Shown one piece after another: positions 1 through 6,800 of a stretch of 24,868 bases of DNA (the first letter of the stretch is position 1; each line of letters starts with the position of its first letter). The notes beneath the pieces are model-generated. The model was not told the origin of the DNA and searched no databases. It was given only the letters and a program-made list of their open reading frames with translations. The stretch comes from an uncultured Erysipelotrichaceae bacterium. Its GTDB lineage: Bacteria > Bacillota_I > Bacilli_A > Erysipelotrichales > Erysipelotrichaceae. The stretch is taken from NCBI GenBank assembly GCA_902796525.1, contig CADBPB010000003.1, positions 1 to 24,868 of the forward strand, read 5' to 3'. A program made the translations under genes and the position numbers.

Positions 1-1218
1 CTGGAAATGGTCGATGTCCACAGCCTGATGAACGAAGCTCCACTGGCCGACTATCTGTTCAATGAGACCGAATACAAGAGCGAACTGGTCAATGATACGC
101 CGAAAGGCACGCAGTTCCTGAAACCTTATTTCGAGGTTCCTGGTTCCTGCCCTGGCTGCGGTGAAGCACCGTATTACAGACTGGTATCTCAGCTGTTCGG
201 ACCGGATATGCTGGTAGCGAACGCTACCGGATGTTCCTCCATCTACTGCGGTTCTACGCCATCGACTCCGTTTGTTACGGATAAGAACGGCAACGGTATC
301 GCTTGGGCGAACTCTCTGTTCGAAGACAATGCCGAATACGGCTATGGCATGGCATTGGCTAAGAACTACAAGAAAGCCGTCCTCTTAAAGAAGATGGAAG
401 ACAATCTGGAGAATGTCGAACCTGAACTCAAGACATTGTTCGAAGAATACCTTGCAAACAACGGCAACCGTGTCGAAGAAAAGAAACTTGCTCCGCAGAT
501 CGGCGAACTGGCCGGCAAATCCAAGTGCGAAGACGTACATGTCCTGGCCGAGGAAGCCAGAGACCTCGTTTCTGATTCCGTTTGGATCGTCGGCGGCGAC
601 GGCTGGGCATATGATATCGGTTATGGCGGATTGGATCATGTCATCGCCAACAATCTGAATGTCAATATCCTGGTTCTTGATACCGAAGTCTATTCCAATA
701 CCGGCGGTCAGTCATCCAAGTCCTCCCAGGCTGCTTCCATCGCGCAGTTCGCTGCCGGCGGCAAGGCAGTCGCCAAGAAGGATCTGGGTCAGATCGCGAT
801 GAGCTATGGCCATGTCTATGTCGCTTCCGTATGTATGGGTGCGAACAGGATGCAGGCGATCAAAGCTTTGAAAGAAGCTGAAAGCTACAATGGTCCTTCG
901 CTGATCATCGCTTACTGCCCATGTGAACTTCACGGCATCAAGGGCGGTCTGTCCAAACAGCAGATCGTTCAGAAACAGGCAGTCGAATGTGGTTATGTCA
1001 CGTTATACAGATACGATCCGCGTAACGAAGAATCTCCTCTAACAATCGACTACAAGACGCCTGATTTCGAGAAGTTCCAGGACTTCCTGATGGATGAAGC
1101 AAGATACAATAACCTGACCAAGGTCAATCCGGAACAGGCTGCAGCATTATATGAAAAAGCCCGTAAGGATGCCGAGAGAAGATTTGCGAATCTGAAAGCA
1201 CGCATCAAAGAAGCTTAA
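1..1218 (+). CDS. nifJ: Pyruvate:ferredoxin (flavodoxin) oxidoreductase, C-terminal part (5' end outside window)
   Basis: The reading frame is open from base 1, so this is the 3' portion of a longer gene; the full family protein is about 1,170 residues. The enzyme oxidatively decarboxylates pyruvate to acetyl-CoA and CO2 and passes electrons to ferredoxin or flavodoxin. The visible part is the thiamine-diphosphate domain. Near base 145 it has GSCPGCGE, with two of the Cys that hold the proximal Fe-S cluster, followed by ATGCSSIYCGSTPSTPF. Around bases 590-720 comes GGDGWAYDIGYGGLDH and then YSNTGGQSSKSS, the cofactor-binding signature. A further Cys lies in CPCELHGIKGG near base 925. It ends in TAA with a strong terminator 18 bases later, so it is the last gene of its transcript. 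Identity is very secure. In an anaerobe it would supply reduced ferredoxin to hydrogenase-type enzymes such as those starting at 23071. Confidence 0.97.
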   Translation: MEMVDVHSLMNEAPLADYLFNETEYKSELVNDTPKGTQFLKPYFEVPGSCPGCGEAPYYRLVSQLFGPDMLVANATGCSSIYCGSTPSTPFVTDKNGNGIAWANSLFEDNAEYGYGMALAKNYKKAVLLKKMEDNLENVEPELKTLFEEYLANNGNRVEEKKLAPQIGELAGKSKCEDVHVLAEEARDLVSDSVWIVGGDGWAYDIGYGGLDHVIANNLNVNILVLDTEVYSNTGGQSSKSSQAASIAQFAAGGKAVAKKDLGQIAMSYGHVYVASVCMGANRMQAIKALKEAESYNGPSLIIAYCPCELHGIKGGLSKQQIVQKQAVECGYVTLYRYDPRNEESPLTIDYKTPDFEKFQDFLMDEARYNNLTKVNPEQAAALYEKARKDAERRFANLKARIKEA

Positions 1219-1235
1219 TCGAAAGCTTGAATTCC

Positions 1236-1272
1236 AACCCCTGTAAGGATCCTCTTGCAGGGGTTTTTCTTT
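1236..1272 (+). terminator. Intrinsic terminator after nifJ
   Basis: A 12-bp stem (1236-1247 with 1254-1265, one G-U pair) encloses a six-base loop and runs into a T-rich tail at 1264-1272. It lies 18 bases after the nifJ stop. Confidence 0.92.
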
Positions 1273-1383
1273 GCGTTGGCAGATAGATCATCGTCTTATA
1301 TATGATTTATCATGATTTACGTTATGATCGCTGAAACAGTCTTAAAACGCCTCAGAAAAGACATTCTGACAAAAAGAATCCTG

Positions 1384-1389
1384 TATAAT
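1384..1389 (+). promoter_or_regulatory. -10 box of recX promoter (predicts leaderless or near-leaderless mRNA)
   Basis: A perfect TATAAT ends six bases before the ATG at 1396. Initiation about seven bases downstream of the box would start the RNA at or next to the start codon. I see no Shine-Dalgarno and only a poor -35 (near 1360). Confidence 0.5.
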
Positions 1390-1395
1390 CTAAGT

Positions 1396-2214
1396 ATGGA
1401 AAACGAAAACGGAAACGAAACATTGGAATCATATAAGATCAAGCGCATCATCACCGGGAACGATATGGTAAAGCTTTATCTTGAGGAAGATAGGATCAGC
1501 ATTTCCGTCGAAGACTATTTCAGATATGGATTGAAGGATCGCTCTTCCATCGATGCAGATACATATCGGATCCTGAAAACGAATGAAAAGAATCTGAAGG
1601 CCTATCAAAGCTGCTTAAGAAAACTTTCCATGAAAGATCACACGGTGAAGCAGATCCGCGACCATTTAAGAAAAAGGGAACTCGAAAAGGAAGAGATCGA
1701 TTCCATCGTTGATAAGCTTGTCGGTTATGATCTTTTGAATGATGAAAAATACTGCCAGAACAAAGCGATCTATTACAACAATCAAAATCTTTCCTACCGG
1801 CAGATCAGACAGAAGTTGAAGAAAGACGGAATCAGCGAAGAAATCATCGATCGATTTCTGCAAAAAGATGATTCCAAAGAATTACAGAAAATCGAAAAGT
1901 TGGTAGACAAATATGAAAGGAATATTAGAAACAAGTCTCATAGCAGTACGAAAAATGCGATCATCGGCAAACTGGTGAACAGCGGTTTTTCCTTTTCTGA
2001 TAGCAAGGAAGCAGCAGACCGCATTCAAATCGATGAGGAAAATGAGATAAAATTATTAAAGAAAGAATATCAGAAAGCATTAAGCAGATATAAGAAGAAA
2101 TGCGAAGGTCATGAACTGAAACAGAAGATCATGCAGAATCTTTTGCAGAAGGGATTCGGCTATGATGTTATCAAAGAGGTGATGGAGGGTGGATATGAGC
2201 AAGAAAGTGATTGA
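1396..2214 (+). CDS. recX: Regulatory protein RecX
   Basis: RecX binds RecA and limits RecA filament growth in recombinational repair. The chosen start gives 272 residues, close to the B. subtilis protein (about 264). The sequence opens with the YKIKRIITGND...VKLYLEEDRISI beta segment. It then shows the repeated three-helix RecX modules, seen in CLRKLSMKDHTVKQIRDHL, YDLLNDEKYCQNKAIYYN, LSYRQIRQKLKKDGI and further repeats such as KNAIIGKLVNSGFSFSD towards the end. The frame stays open upstream to an ATG at 1312, which would add 28 residues. Position 1396 is preferred because a perfect TATAAT lies just in front of it; neither site has a Shine-Dalgarno. The gene overlaps yhaM by 20 bases. The protein is rich in Lys and Glu, as is common for the family. 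Confidence 0.88.
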   Translation: MENENGNETLESYKIKRIITGNDMVKLYLEEDRISISVEDYFRYGLKDRSSIDADTYRILKTNEKNLKAYQSCLRKLSMKDHTVKQIRDHLRKRELEKEEIDSIVDKLVGYDLLNDEKYCQNKAIYYNNQNLSYRQIRQKLKKDGISEEIIDRFLQKDDSKELQKIEKLVDKYERNIRNKSHSSTKNAIIGKLVNSGFSFSDSKEAADRIQIDEENEIKLLKKEYQKALSRYKKKCEGHELKQKIMQNLLQKGFGYDVIKEVMEGGYEQESD

Positions 2215-3130
2215 TTTTAAAGAAGGCGAGAAGGTACAGACAGATCTTTTGGTCAGCTATTGCGAAAGAGGCGTCGCCAATAATGGCAAGCCTTATCTGA
2301 ATCTGGTACTGCAAGATAATACGAAGGGTATCGATGCGAAGCTCTGGGATGTAAAGCCTGCGCTGGAAAAGGAACTGGAAGTAGGAAAGGTCTTCAATTT
2401 CGATCTGGAAATCAATGTCTATAAAGGCCATCTGCAAGCCAAAGTGCTTGGCGTCCTTCCTGTGATCCAAAGCGAAGTCGATATGAGCGAGTTCGTTTTC
2501 CGATCCGAATCTTCGAAAGAAGAACTGCAGAACGGGATCAAGGAAGCGGTGAATATGATCGAAAACGAGAAGATCGCCAAGATCGTGTCTGCCGTATTGA
2601 ATCATTATGCCAACGATGTCTATGAATATCCGGCAGCTGCGAAGATCCATCACAATTTCGTGGGCGGCCTCGCGACGCACACCAACGGCATGATCAAGCT
2701 GGGAATCGCCATCAGCAGTCTTTACCCATCCATAAATCGAGATTATCTCTTGGGAGGCATCATCCTGCATGACCTGGGAAAGATCGAAGAACTGACTTCC
2801 TCCGTCGTCACGGAATACAGTCCGAAAGGGAAACTGCTCGGCCATATTTCAATCCTCGATGCCGTATTGTATGAAATCGGAAAAGAACTGAATCTGGAAA
2901 ACAGCGAAGAACTGCTGCTGCTGAGACATATGGTTCTTTCCCATCATGGACAGTTCGAATTCGGTTCGCCGATCCGTCCGGAAACCCTGGAAGCGGAGAT
3001 CCTGAACCTGATCGACAACATCGATGCCCGGGTGAATACGATCGAAAAAGCGCTGAGTGAAGTAGAAGAAGGCAAATTCACACAGAAACTGTTCTCGCTG
3101 GATAATCGGTCGTTTTATAAGCATAAATAA
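2195..3130 (+). CDS. yhaM: 3'-5' exoribonuclease YhaM (OB-fold plus HD domain)
   Basis: YhaM trims RNA from the 3' end and is the usual HD-type exoribonuclease of Bacillota. The product is 311 residues. An N-terminal OB-fold at about residues 12-90 includes NNGKPYLNLVLQDNTKGIDAKLWD, resembling the known B. subtilis protein. The HD domain has His152-His153, His162, the His192-Asp193 doublet in IILHDLGKIEEL, His217, the His250-His251 pair in VLSHHGQFEFGSP, and a late acidic pair in NLIDNIDARV. The ATG at 2195 is chosen over a GTG at 2189 because GGAGGG at 2184-2189 is then correctly spaced. The start lies inside the end of recX, so the two genes are co-transcribed. No clear terminator follows; the rplK promoter begins six bases after the stop. 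Confidence 0.93.
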   Translation: MSKKVIDFKEGEKVQTDLLVSYCERGVANNGKPYLNLVLQDNTKGIDAKLWDVKPALEKELEVGKVFNFDLEINVYKGHLQAKVLGVLPVIQSEVDMSEFVFRSESSKEELQNGIKEAVNMIENEKIAKIVSAVLNHYANDVYEYPAAAKIHHNFVGGLATHTNGMIKLGIAISSLYPSINRDYLLGGIILHDLGKIEELTSSVVTEYSPKGKLLGHISILDAVLYEIGKELNLENSEELLLLRHMVLSHHGQFEFGSPIRPETLEAEILNLIDNIDARVNTIEKALSEVEEGKFTQKLFSLDNRSFYKHK

Positions 3131-3135
3131 ATGTA

Positions 3136-3165
3136 TTGCATTTCAATAAAGGAATCCTGTATAAT
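3136..3165 (+). promoter_or_regulatory. Promoter of rplK-rplA
   Basis: TTGCAT at 3136-3141 and a perfect TATAAT at 3160-3165 are separated by 18 bases. Transcription would start near 3172, giving a leader of roughly 54 bases ahead of rplK. Confidence 0.75.
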
Positions 3166-3172
3166 TAATAAG

Positions 3173-3209
3173 CTGTGGTAGAAGAGCAACTTCTTCATTA
3201 TGCCCACAG
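3173..3209 (+). promoter_or_regulatory. rplK leader hairpin, candidate ribosomal protein L1 binding site
   Basis: CTGTGG at 3173-3178 pairs with CCACAG at 3204-3209. An inner AGAAG/CTTCT stem (3180-3184 with 3190-3194) closes a five-base loop. The two stems are joined by an asymmetric internal loop whose 3' side reads TCATTATGC. This resembles the lower-stem, asymmetric-loop, upper-stem layout that L1 recognises on 23S rRNA and on its own mRNA, where it represses translation. The structure is seen; the function is inferred. Confidence 0.45.
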
Positions 3210-3225
3210 GCCAAAGGAGGAAAAC

Positions 3226-3639
3226 ATGGCAAAAAAAGTTGCAAAAATCTGTAAGTTAAACTTTGAAGCCGGTCAGGCGAAACCCGGACCTGCTTTAGCT
3301 TCTGCCGGCATCAACATGCCGCAGTTCTGTTCGCAATTCAACGATGCGACCAAAGACAGACACGGAGATATCGTTCCGGTCATCATCACGGCTTATGAAG
3401 ACAAGTCCTTCGATTTCGTCTTAAAGACCACTCCGGCTGCTTTCCTGTTAAGAAAAGCTGCAGGCGTTGAAAAGGGTTCGGGCACTCCGAATTCCGTCAA
3501 AGCAGGAAAGATCACCAAGGCTCAGCTGCAGGAGATCGCAGAATACAAGATGCCTGATCTCAATGCGAATGATGTTGAAGCCGCTATGCGTATCATTGCC
3601 GGTACGGCAAGAAACATGGGAATCGAGGTGGAAGAATAA
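3226..3639 (+). CDS. rplK: 50S ribosomal protein L11 (short form lacking the PPV turn)
   Basis: L11 sits with 23S rRNA helices 43-44 in the GTPase-associated centre. It is involved in factor-dependent GTP hydrolysis and in activating the stringent-response synthetase. The start at 3226 is fixed by AAAGGAGGA at 3214-3222; an in-frame GTG at 3175 lies in the leader hairpin and is rejected. The product is 137 residues instead of the usual 141. The difference maps to one place: residues 16-24 read GQAKPGPAL, where most bacteria have AxPAPPVGPAL, so four residues of the proline-rich turn are missing. The rest is colinear, including ITAYEDKSFDF, TTPAAFLLRKAAG and the C-terminal EYKMPDLNANDVEAAMRII. 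It overlaps rplA by one base. The form matches what I recall of Mollicutes L11, which suggests ancestry rather than a recent defect. Confidence 0.96.
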   Translation: MAKKVAKICKLNFEAGQAKPGPALASAGINMPQFCSQFNDATKDRHGDIVPVIITAYEDKSFDFVLKTTPAAFLLRKAAGVEKGSGTPNSVKAGKITKAQLQEIAEYKMPDLNANDVEAAMRIIAGTARNMGIEVEE

Positions 3640-4319
3640 TGAAACGTTCGAAGAATTATAACGAAGCCTTGAGCCTCTATGACAAGAACAAGAAATATTC
3701 TCCTGCAGAAGCATGTGAATTAGCGAAGAAAACGACGAAGGTCAAATATGACGCTTCGATCAGAGTATCATTCAGTCTGAATGTCGATCCTCGTCAGGCA
3801 GATCAGCAGATCCGTGGCGCTACCGTTCTGCCGAATGGCACAGGCCGTTCCCAGAAGATCCTGGTCGTTACTCAGGGTCCGAACATGGAAGTTGCCAAGA
3901 ATGCCGGTGCCGACTATGTCGGTGACAAAGAGATCCTTGACAAGATCAAAGGCGGATGGTTCGATTATGACATCATCGTCGCTACTCCCGATATGATGGG
4001 CGAGTTAGGTAAATTAGGTAAGATCTTAGGTCCGAAAGGCCTGATGCCGAACCCTAAGACCGGTACTGTCACGCAGAATATCGCCCAGGCTGTCGAAGAA
4101 ATCAAGAAAGGTAAAGTCGAATACCGCGTCGATAAAGAAGGCAATATCAACTGTCTGATCGGCAAGTCTTCGTTCGATACCGAAAAACTGAAAGAAAACT
4201 TCGATGCATTGCTCGGAGTCATCGTCAAGGCCAGACCTGCCGCTGTCAAAGGTACATACATTCAGTCATGCACCATTTCCAGCAACATGGGTCCTGGCAT
4301 CAAAGTCGATGTCGCTTAA
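3639..4319 (+). CDS. rplA: 50S ribosomal protein L1
   Basis: L1 forms the mobile stalk at the tRNA exit site and in many bacteria represses its own operon. The product is 226 residues, in the normal range. Diagnostic stretches are the N-terminal YSPAEACELAKK, then VRVSF-like IRVSFSLNVDPRQADQQIRG, LPNGTGRSQKILV, and the family signature GKILGPKGLMPNPKTGTVT at about residues 127-145, followed by GKSSF. The start codon shares one base with the rplK stop, and a GAGGTGG Shine-Dalgarno lies inside rplK at 3625-3631. A terminator follows directly, so this transcript carries only L11 and L1. A possible L1 target hairpin is in the rplK leader. Confidence 0.97.
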   Translation: MKRSKNYNEALSLYDKNKKYSPAEACELAKKTTKVKYDASIRVSFSLNVDPRQADQQIRGATVLPNGTGRSQKILVVTQGPNMEVAKNAGADYVGDKEILDKIKGGWFDYDIIVATPDMMGELGKLGKILGPKGLMPNPKTGTVTQNIAQAVEEIKKGKVEYRVDKEGNINCLIGKSSFDTEKLKENFDALLGVIVKARPAAVKGTYIQSCTISSNMGPGIKVDVA

Positions 4320-4342
4320 TTCCGGTTTATACAGAATTCCTC

Positions 4343-4371
4343 AAAGATGATCTGAAAAGATCATCTTTTTT
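4343..4371 (+). terminator. Intrinsic terminator after rplA
   Basis: A perfect 11-bp stem (4343-4353 with 4358-4368) has a GAAA tetraloop and a T-run at 4366-4371. It closes the rplK-rplA transcript. Confidence 0.95.
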
Positions 4372-4416
4372 ATACGTTTTAAAAACGATATGTATATTAA
4401 TCACACCGATCTGTTA

Positions 4417-4422
4417 TATGAT
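4417..4422 (+). promoter_or_regulatory. Probable -10 box of the sortase promoter
   Basis: TATGAT at 4417-4422 lies 16 bases before the sortase ATG. It predicts a 5' leader of only about ten bases with no Shine-Dalgarno. No convincing -35 is visible. Confidence 0.4.
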
Positions 4423-4438
4423 TAAGATAAGCTGAACG

Positions 4439-5503
4439 ATGACAGAGAATAAGAGTAAAGAACCTTCTGCGCCTCATGGATCCTACAATGAAGCATTGGA
4501 TTGGCTGAAAGCCGAACAGCTGAAGAAGAACCTGAAAAACACGAAAACAGACGAATCTACTTCAGATCGTATATACGGAATCCGATTGCCGGAAGGACAA
4601 AAGAAGAAAAAGAACATGAAAAGGAATTCTCCGGCTGCTTTTTCTTTGCGTAATCGAAGAACGATCTATTTCGTTCTTGGCACCGCAATACTTCTTGCAT
4701 CTATTCTGGGCATACGCTATTTCAATCATTCTGCCGGAAATCCTATTGAAAGCACGGGCACGGAAACGATCGTCGAACAGAAAATGCCGACGGAGTATGC
4801 TTCTGTCTGGGATGCGAATAAAGAGATCAATGAAGACTATACAGGCCAGATCATTTTTGATTCCGGACTGATCGATCTGCCGTTCGTCCAGGCGAAATCG
4901 GTATATAAAGAAAATGGGGAGATGTATGTCTTTTATACGGAAGAAGGGGATCTGGTAACAGATCCGACAGGATATACGGGAAATGATGTCTATATCTGGA
5001 CGAACTGGAAGACCGGCAGATACGACAGGACCGATGAAGGAGGCTCCGTTTTCATGGACTACCGCAATCATCTGGAAGATCAGAATCTACTGATCTATGG
5101 CCACCATTTTGCCAGAGACTGGGATCCTTCCGGAAGCAAACAGTTCACGCCTCTGGACGCCTTGCTCGAAAAGAAGAACTACAAAGCCAACAGCAAGCTC
5201 AAGCTGATCCTTGACCGCGAGATACGCTATTACACCGTAGCCTGCGTTTTCATGATCGATGTCTCCGATCCGGAACAGATGCAGATCGCCCGTACCAACA
5301 TGGATGTCACCTTAAAGAATGAAGAGGATCCGGGTTTCTTCAAGACCTATATCAAAGTGATGGACAAGCTTTCCTATTATGATACGAAAGTGAAACTGAA
5401 GGAAACCGACAGGATCCTCACGCTCGTCACATGCATACAGCACCAGCCGCAGTACCGGCAGATCATCGTATGCCGGGAAGATGCGGTAGAAACATATGAT
5501 TGA
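4439..5503 (+). CDS. srtB: Class B-like sortase, membrane-anchored
   Basis: A sortase is a cysteine transpeptidase that cleaves a C-terminal sorting signal and links the protein to peptidoglycan outside the cell. The 354-residue product has a charged cytoplasmic N-terminus and one membrane helix at about residues 75-95 (IYFVLGTAILLASILGI). The extracellular catalytic domain follows, with GSVFMDYRN, catalytic His222 in LLIYGHHF, Cys332 in LTLVTC and Arg340 eight residues later, the class B arrangement. The long N-terminal tail (about 74 residues) and about 25 extra residues between VQAKSV and DVYIWTNW are unusual. An in-frame TGA six bases before the ATG prevents a longer start; a start at Met60 (just before the helix) is possible because the first ATG has no Shine-Dalgarno. 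No sorting-signal substrate lies in the window. Confidence 0.87.
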   Translation: MTENKSKEPSAPHGSYNEALDWLKAEQLKKNLKNTKTDESTSDRIYGIRLPEGQKKKKNMKRNSPAAFSLRNRRTIYFVLGTAILLASILGIRYFNHSAGNPIESTGTETIVEQKMPTEYASVWDANKEINEDYTGQIIFDSGLIDLPFVQAKSVYKENGEMYVFYTEEGDLVTDPTGYTGNDVYIWTNWKTGRYDRTDEGGSVFMDYRNHLEDQNLLIYGHHFARDWDPSGSKQFTPLDALLEKKNYKANSKLKLILDREIRYYTVACVFMIDVSDPEQMQIARTNMDVTLKNEEDPGFFKTYIKVMDKLSYYDTKVKLKETDRILTLVTCIQHQPQYRQIIVCREDAVETYD

Positions 5504-5543
5504 CTGCTTTTCCTCTTTTCTCTTTTTATTGCGAGAAATAGTG

Positions 5544-5552
5544 TGTTATAAT
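5544..5552 (+). promoter_or_regulatory. Extended -10 promoter of the pheST operon
   Basis: TGTTATAAT is an extended -10 element (TG plus perfect TATAAT). Transcription would start near 5559, just ahead of T-box stem I. No good -35 is seen, as expected for an extended -10 promoter. Confidence 0.65.
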
Positions 5553-5559
5553 CAATGAG

Positions 5560-5748
5560 TACGTTAAAGAAGACCAGTATCTGAGGTTCTTATTCAAGAG
5601 AGTGGATCATCTGCTGAAAGATCCATATAAGATAATCAGTGAATTCACTTCTTGGTTGGACCAATCATCCACGTAGGATCTGCGTTAAAGATTTAAAGCG
5701 ATAAAGAAAGGTGGTACCGCGTTTTTACGCCCTTGAGCCACCTTTTTC
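5560..5748 (+). ncRNA. T-box riboswitch, Phe (UUC) specifier
   Basis: The leader senses uncharged tRNA-Phe and then prevents termination ahead of pheS. Stem I closes by AAGAAG (5567-5572) pairing with CTTCTT (5648-5653). The specifier loop has AGTA on the 5' side and TTC at 5644-5646, followed by A, on the 3' side. Above it CTGA/TCAG and TCTTAT/ATAAGA pair, and the apical part carries AGAGAG and a TGGATC/GATCCA stem. The T-box proper, GGTGGTACCGCG, is at 5710-5721. UUC matches phenylalanine and the genes downstream. Confidence 0.95.
5707..5747 (+). terminator. T-box-controlled intrinsic terminator
   Basis: AAAGGTGG (5707-5714) pairs with CCACCTTT (5738-5745) and runs into five T's at 5743-5747. 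The left arm is also part of the T-box antiterminator, so the two folds exclude each other. Confidence 0.9.
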
Positions 5749-5765
5749 ATTGTAAGGAGGATTTT

Positions 5766-6791
5766 ATGTTGGACCATGAAACATTAAAGAATGAGGCATT
5801 GAAGGCGATATCCGAAGCTGATAGCAGGATTCTTGAAGAACTGAGGATCGCCTATCTTTCCAAGAAAGGCAAGATCCAGGAACTGATGAGCCAGATGAAA
5901 GAACTGCCGAAAGAAGAGAAACCGGCATTCGGCCAGATGGTCAATGATCTCAAGAGAGTCATTTCGGAAGCGATCGATGCCAGAAAAGAAGAACTGGAAA
6001 GCAGTTCGCTGAACGACCGTCTGGCATCTGAGAAGATCGACATCACGCTAGATGCTTACCGTCCAGCTTATGGAGCGATGCATCCTTTGAATCTGGTCTG
6101 GAAAGAACTGGAAGATATTTTTATCGGCATGGGCTACAATGTCGCGGAAGGTCCGGAACTGGAATCCGATCTCTACAATTTCACAAAAGCGAATACGCCG
6201 GAAGGACATCCTGCCAGAGACATGCAGGATACCTTCTATGTGGATCCGACCCATCTTCTAAGATCGCAGACGACGGCGATACAGATGCGGGTGCTGGAAG
6301 CGCAGGCGGATCATCTGCCGATCAAAGTGATCTGCCCGGGCAAAGTATACCGCAGGGACGATGATGACGCGACGCACTCTCATCAGTTCATGCAATGCGA
6401 AGGCCTGGTCATCGGCGAAAACATCACGCTGGCCGATCTGAAAGGAACCTTGGAACTGATGATCCGGGAATTGTTCGACGATGACGCCAAGATCCGTTTC
6501 CGTCCTTCCTATTTCCCATTTACCGAACCTTCGTTTGAAGTCGATATGACTTGCCATATCTGCAAAGGCAAGGGCTGCCCGACATGTAAAGGGACCGGTT
6601 GGATCGAGATCCTGGGCTCGGGCATGGTTCATCCGAATGTCCTGGAGATGGCCAATATCGATTCCAAGAAATATACCGGTTTTGCCTTCGGCGTAGGAAT
6701 CGAACGGCTGGCGATGCTGAAATACGGCATCAGCGATATCCGTGATTTCTATACGAATAATATCCGTTTTTTAGATGTTTATAAGAGGTAG
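5766..6791 (+). CDS. pheS: Phenylalanine--tRNA ligase alpha subunit
   Basis: PheS is the catalytic class II synthetase subunit of the alpha2-beta2 enzyme that charges tRNA-Phe. The product is 341 residues, the normal length. Residues 1-90 form the N-terminal coiled-coil that grips tRNA. The catalytic core shows HPARDMQDTFYV (148-159), LLRSQTTAIQMR, motif 2 in GKVYRRDDDDATHSHQF (192-208), a four-Cys knuckle (263, 266, 271, 274) as in other Bacillota PheS, and motif 3 FAFGVGIERLAML (306-318). The ATG at 5766 is chosen because AAGGAGGA lies at 5754-5761; the upstream in-frame ATG at 5733 falls within the T-box terminator. It is regulated by the T-box leader. pheT starts ten bases after the stop. 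Confidence 0.98.
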   Translation: MLDHETLKNEALKAISEADSRILEELRIAYLSKKGKIQELMSQMKELPKEEKPAFGQMVNDLKRVISEAIDARKEELESSSLNDRLASEKIDITLDAYRPAYGAMHPLNLVWKELEDIFIGMGYNVAEGPELESDLYNFTKANTPEGHPARDMQDTFYVDPTHLLRSQTTAIQMRVLEAQADHLPIKVICPGKVYRRDDDDATHSHQFMQCEGLVIGENITLADLKGTLELMIRELFDDDAKIRFRPSYFPFTEPSFEVDMTCHICKGKGCPTCKGTGWIEILGSGMVHPNVLEMANIDSKKYTGFAFGVGIERLAMLKYGISDIRDFYTNNIRFLDVYKR

Positions 6792-6800
6792 GAGGCGCAT

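Noticed and set aside
2171..2845. 224-codon open frame on the minus strand opposite yhaM
   Set aside because: No recognisable domain, no Shine-Dalgarno, and it lies wholly antisense to a clear exoribonuclease gene; the frame is open because of the codon bias of the real gene.
3175..3225. Longer L11 start at GTG 3175
   Set aside because: It would translate through the leader hairpin; the ATG at 3226 has a strong Shine-Dalgarno and the usual MAKK start.
4562..5071. 169-codon minus-strand frame opposite the sortase gene
   Set aside because: Composition resembles the reverse of the sortase codons and it lacks a start signal or domain.
5733..5765. Longer PheS start at ATG 5733
   Set aside because: The codons lie in the T-box terminator hairpin; the ATG at 5766 has the Shine-Dalgarno.
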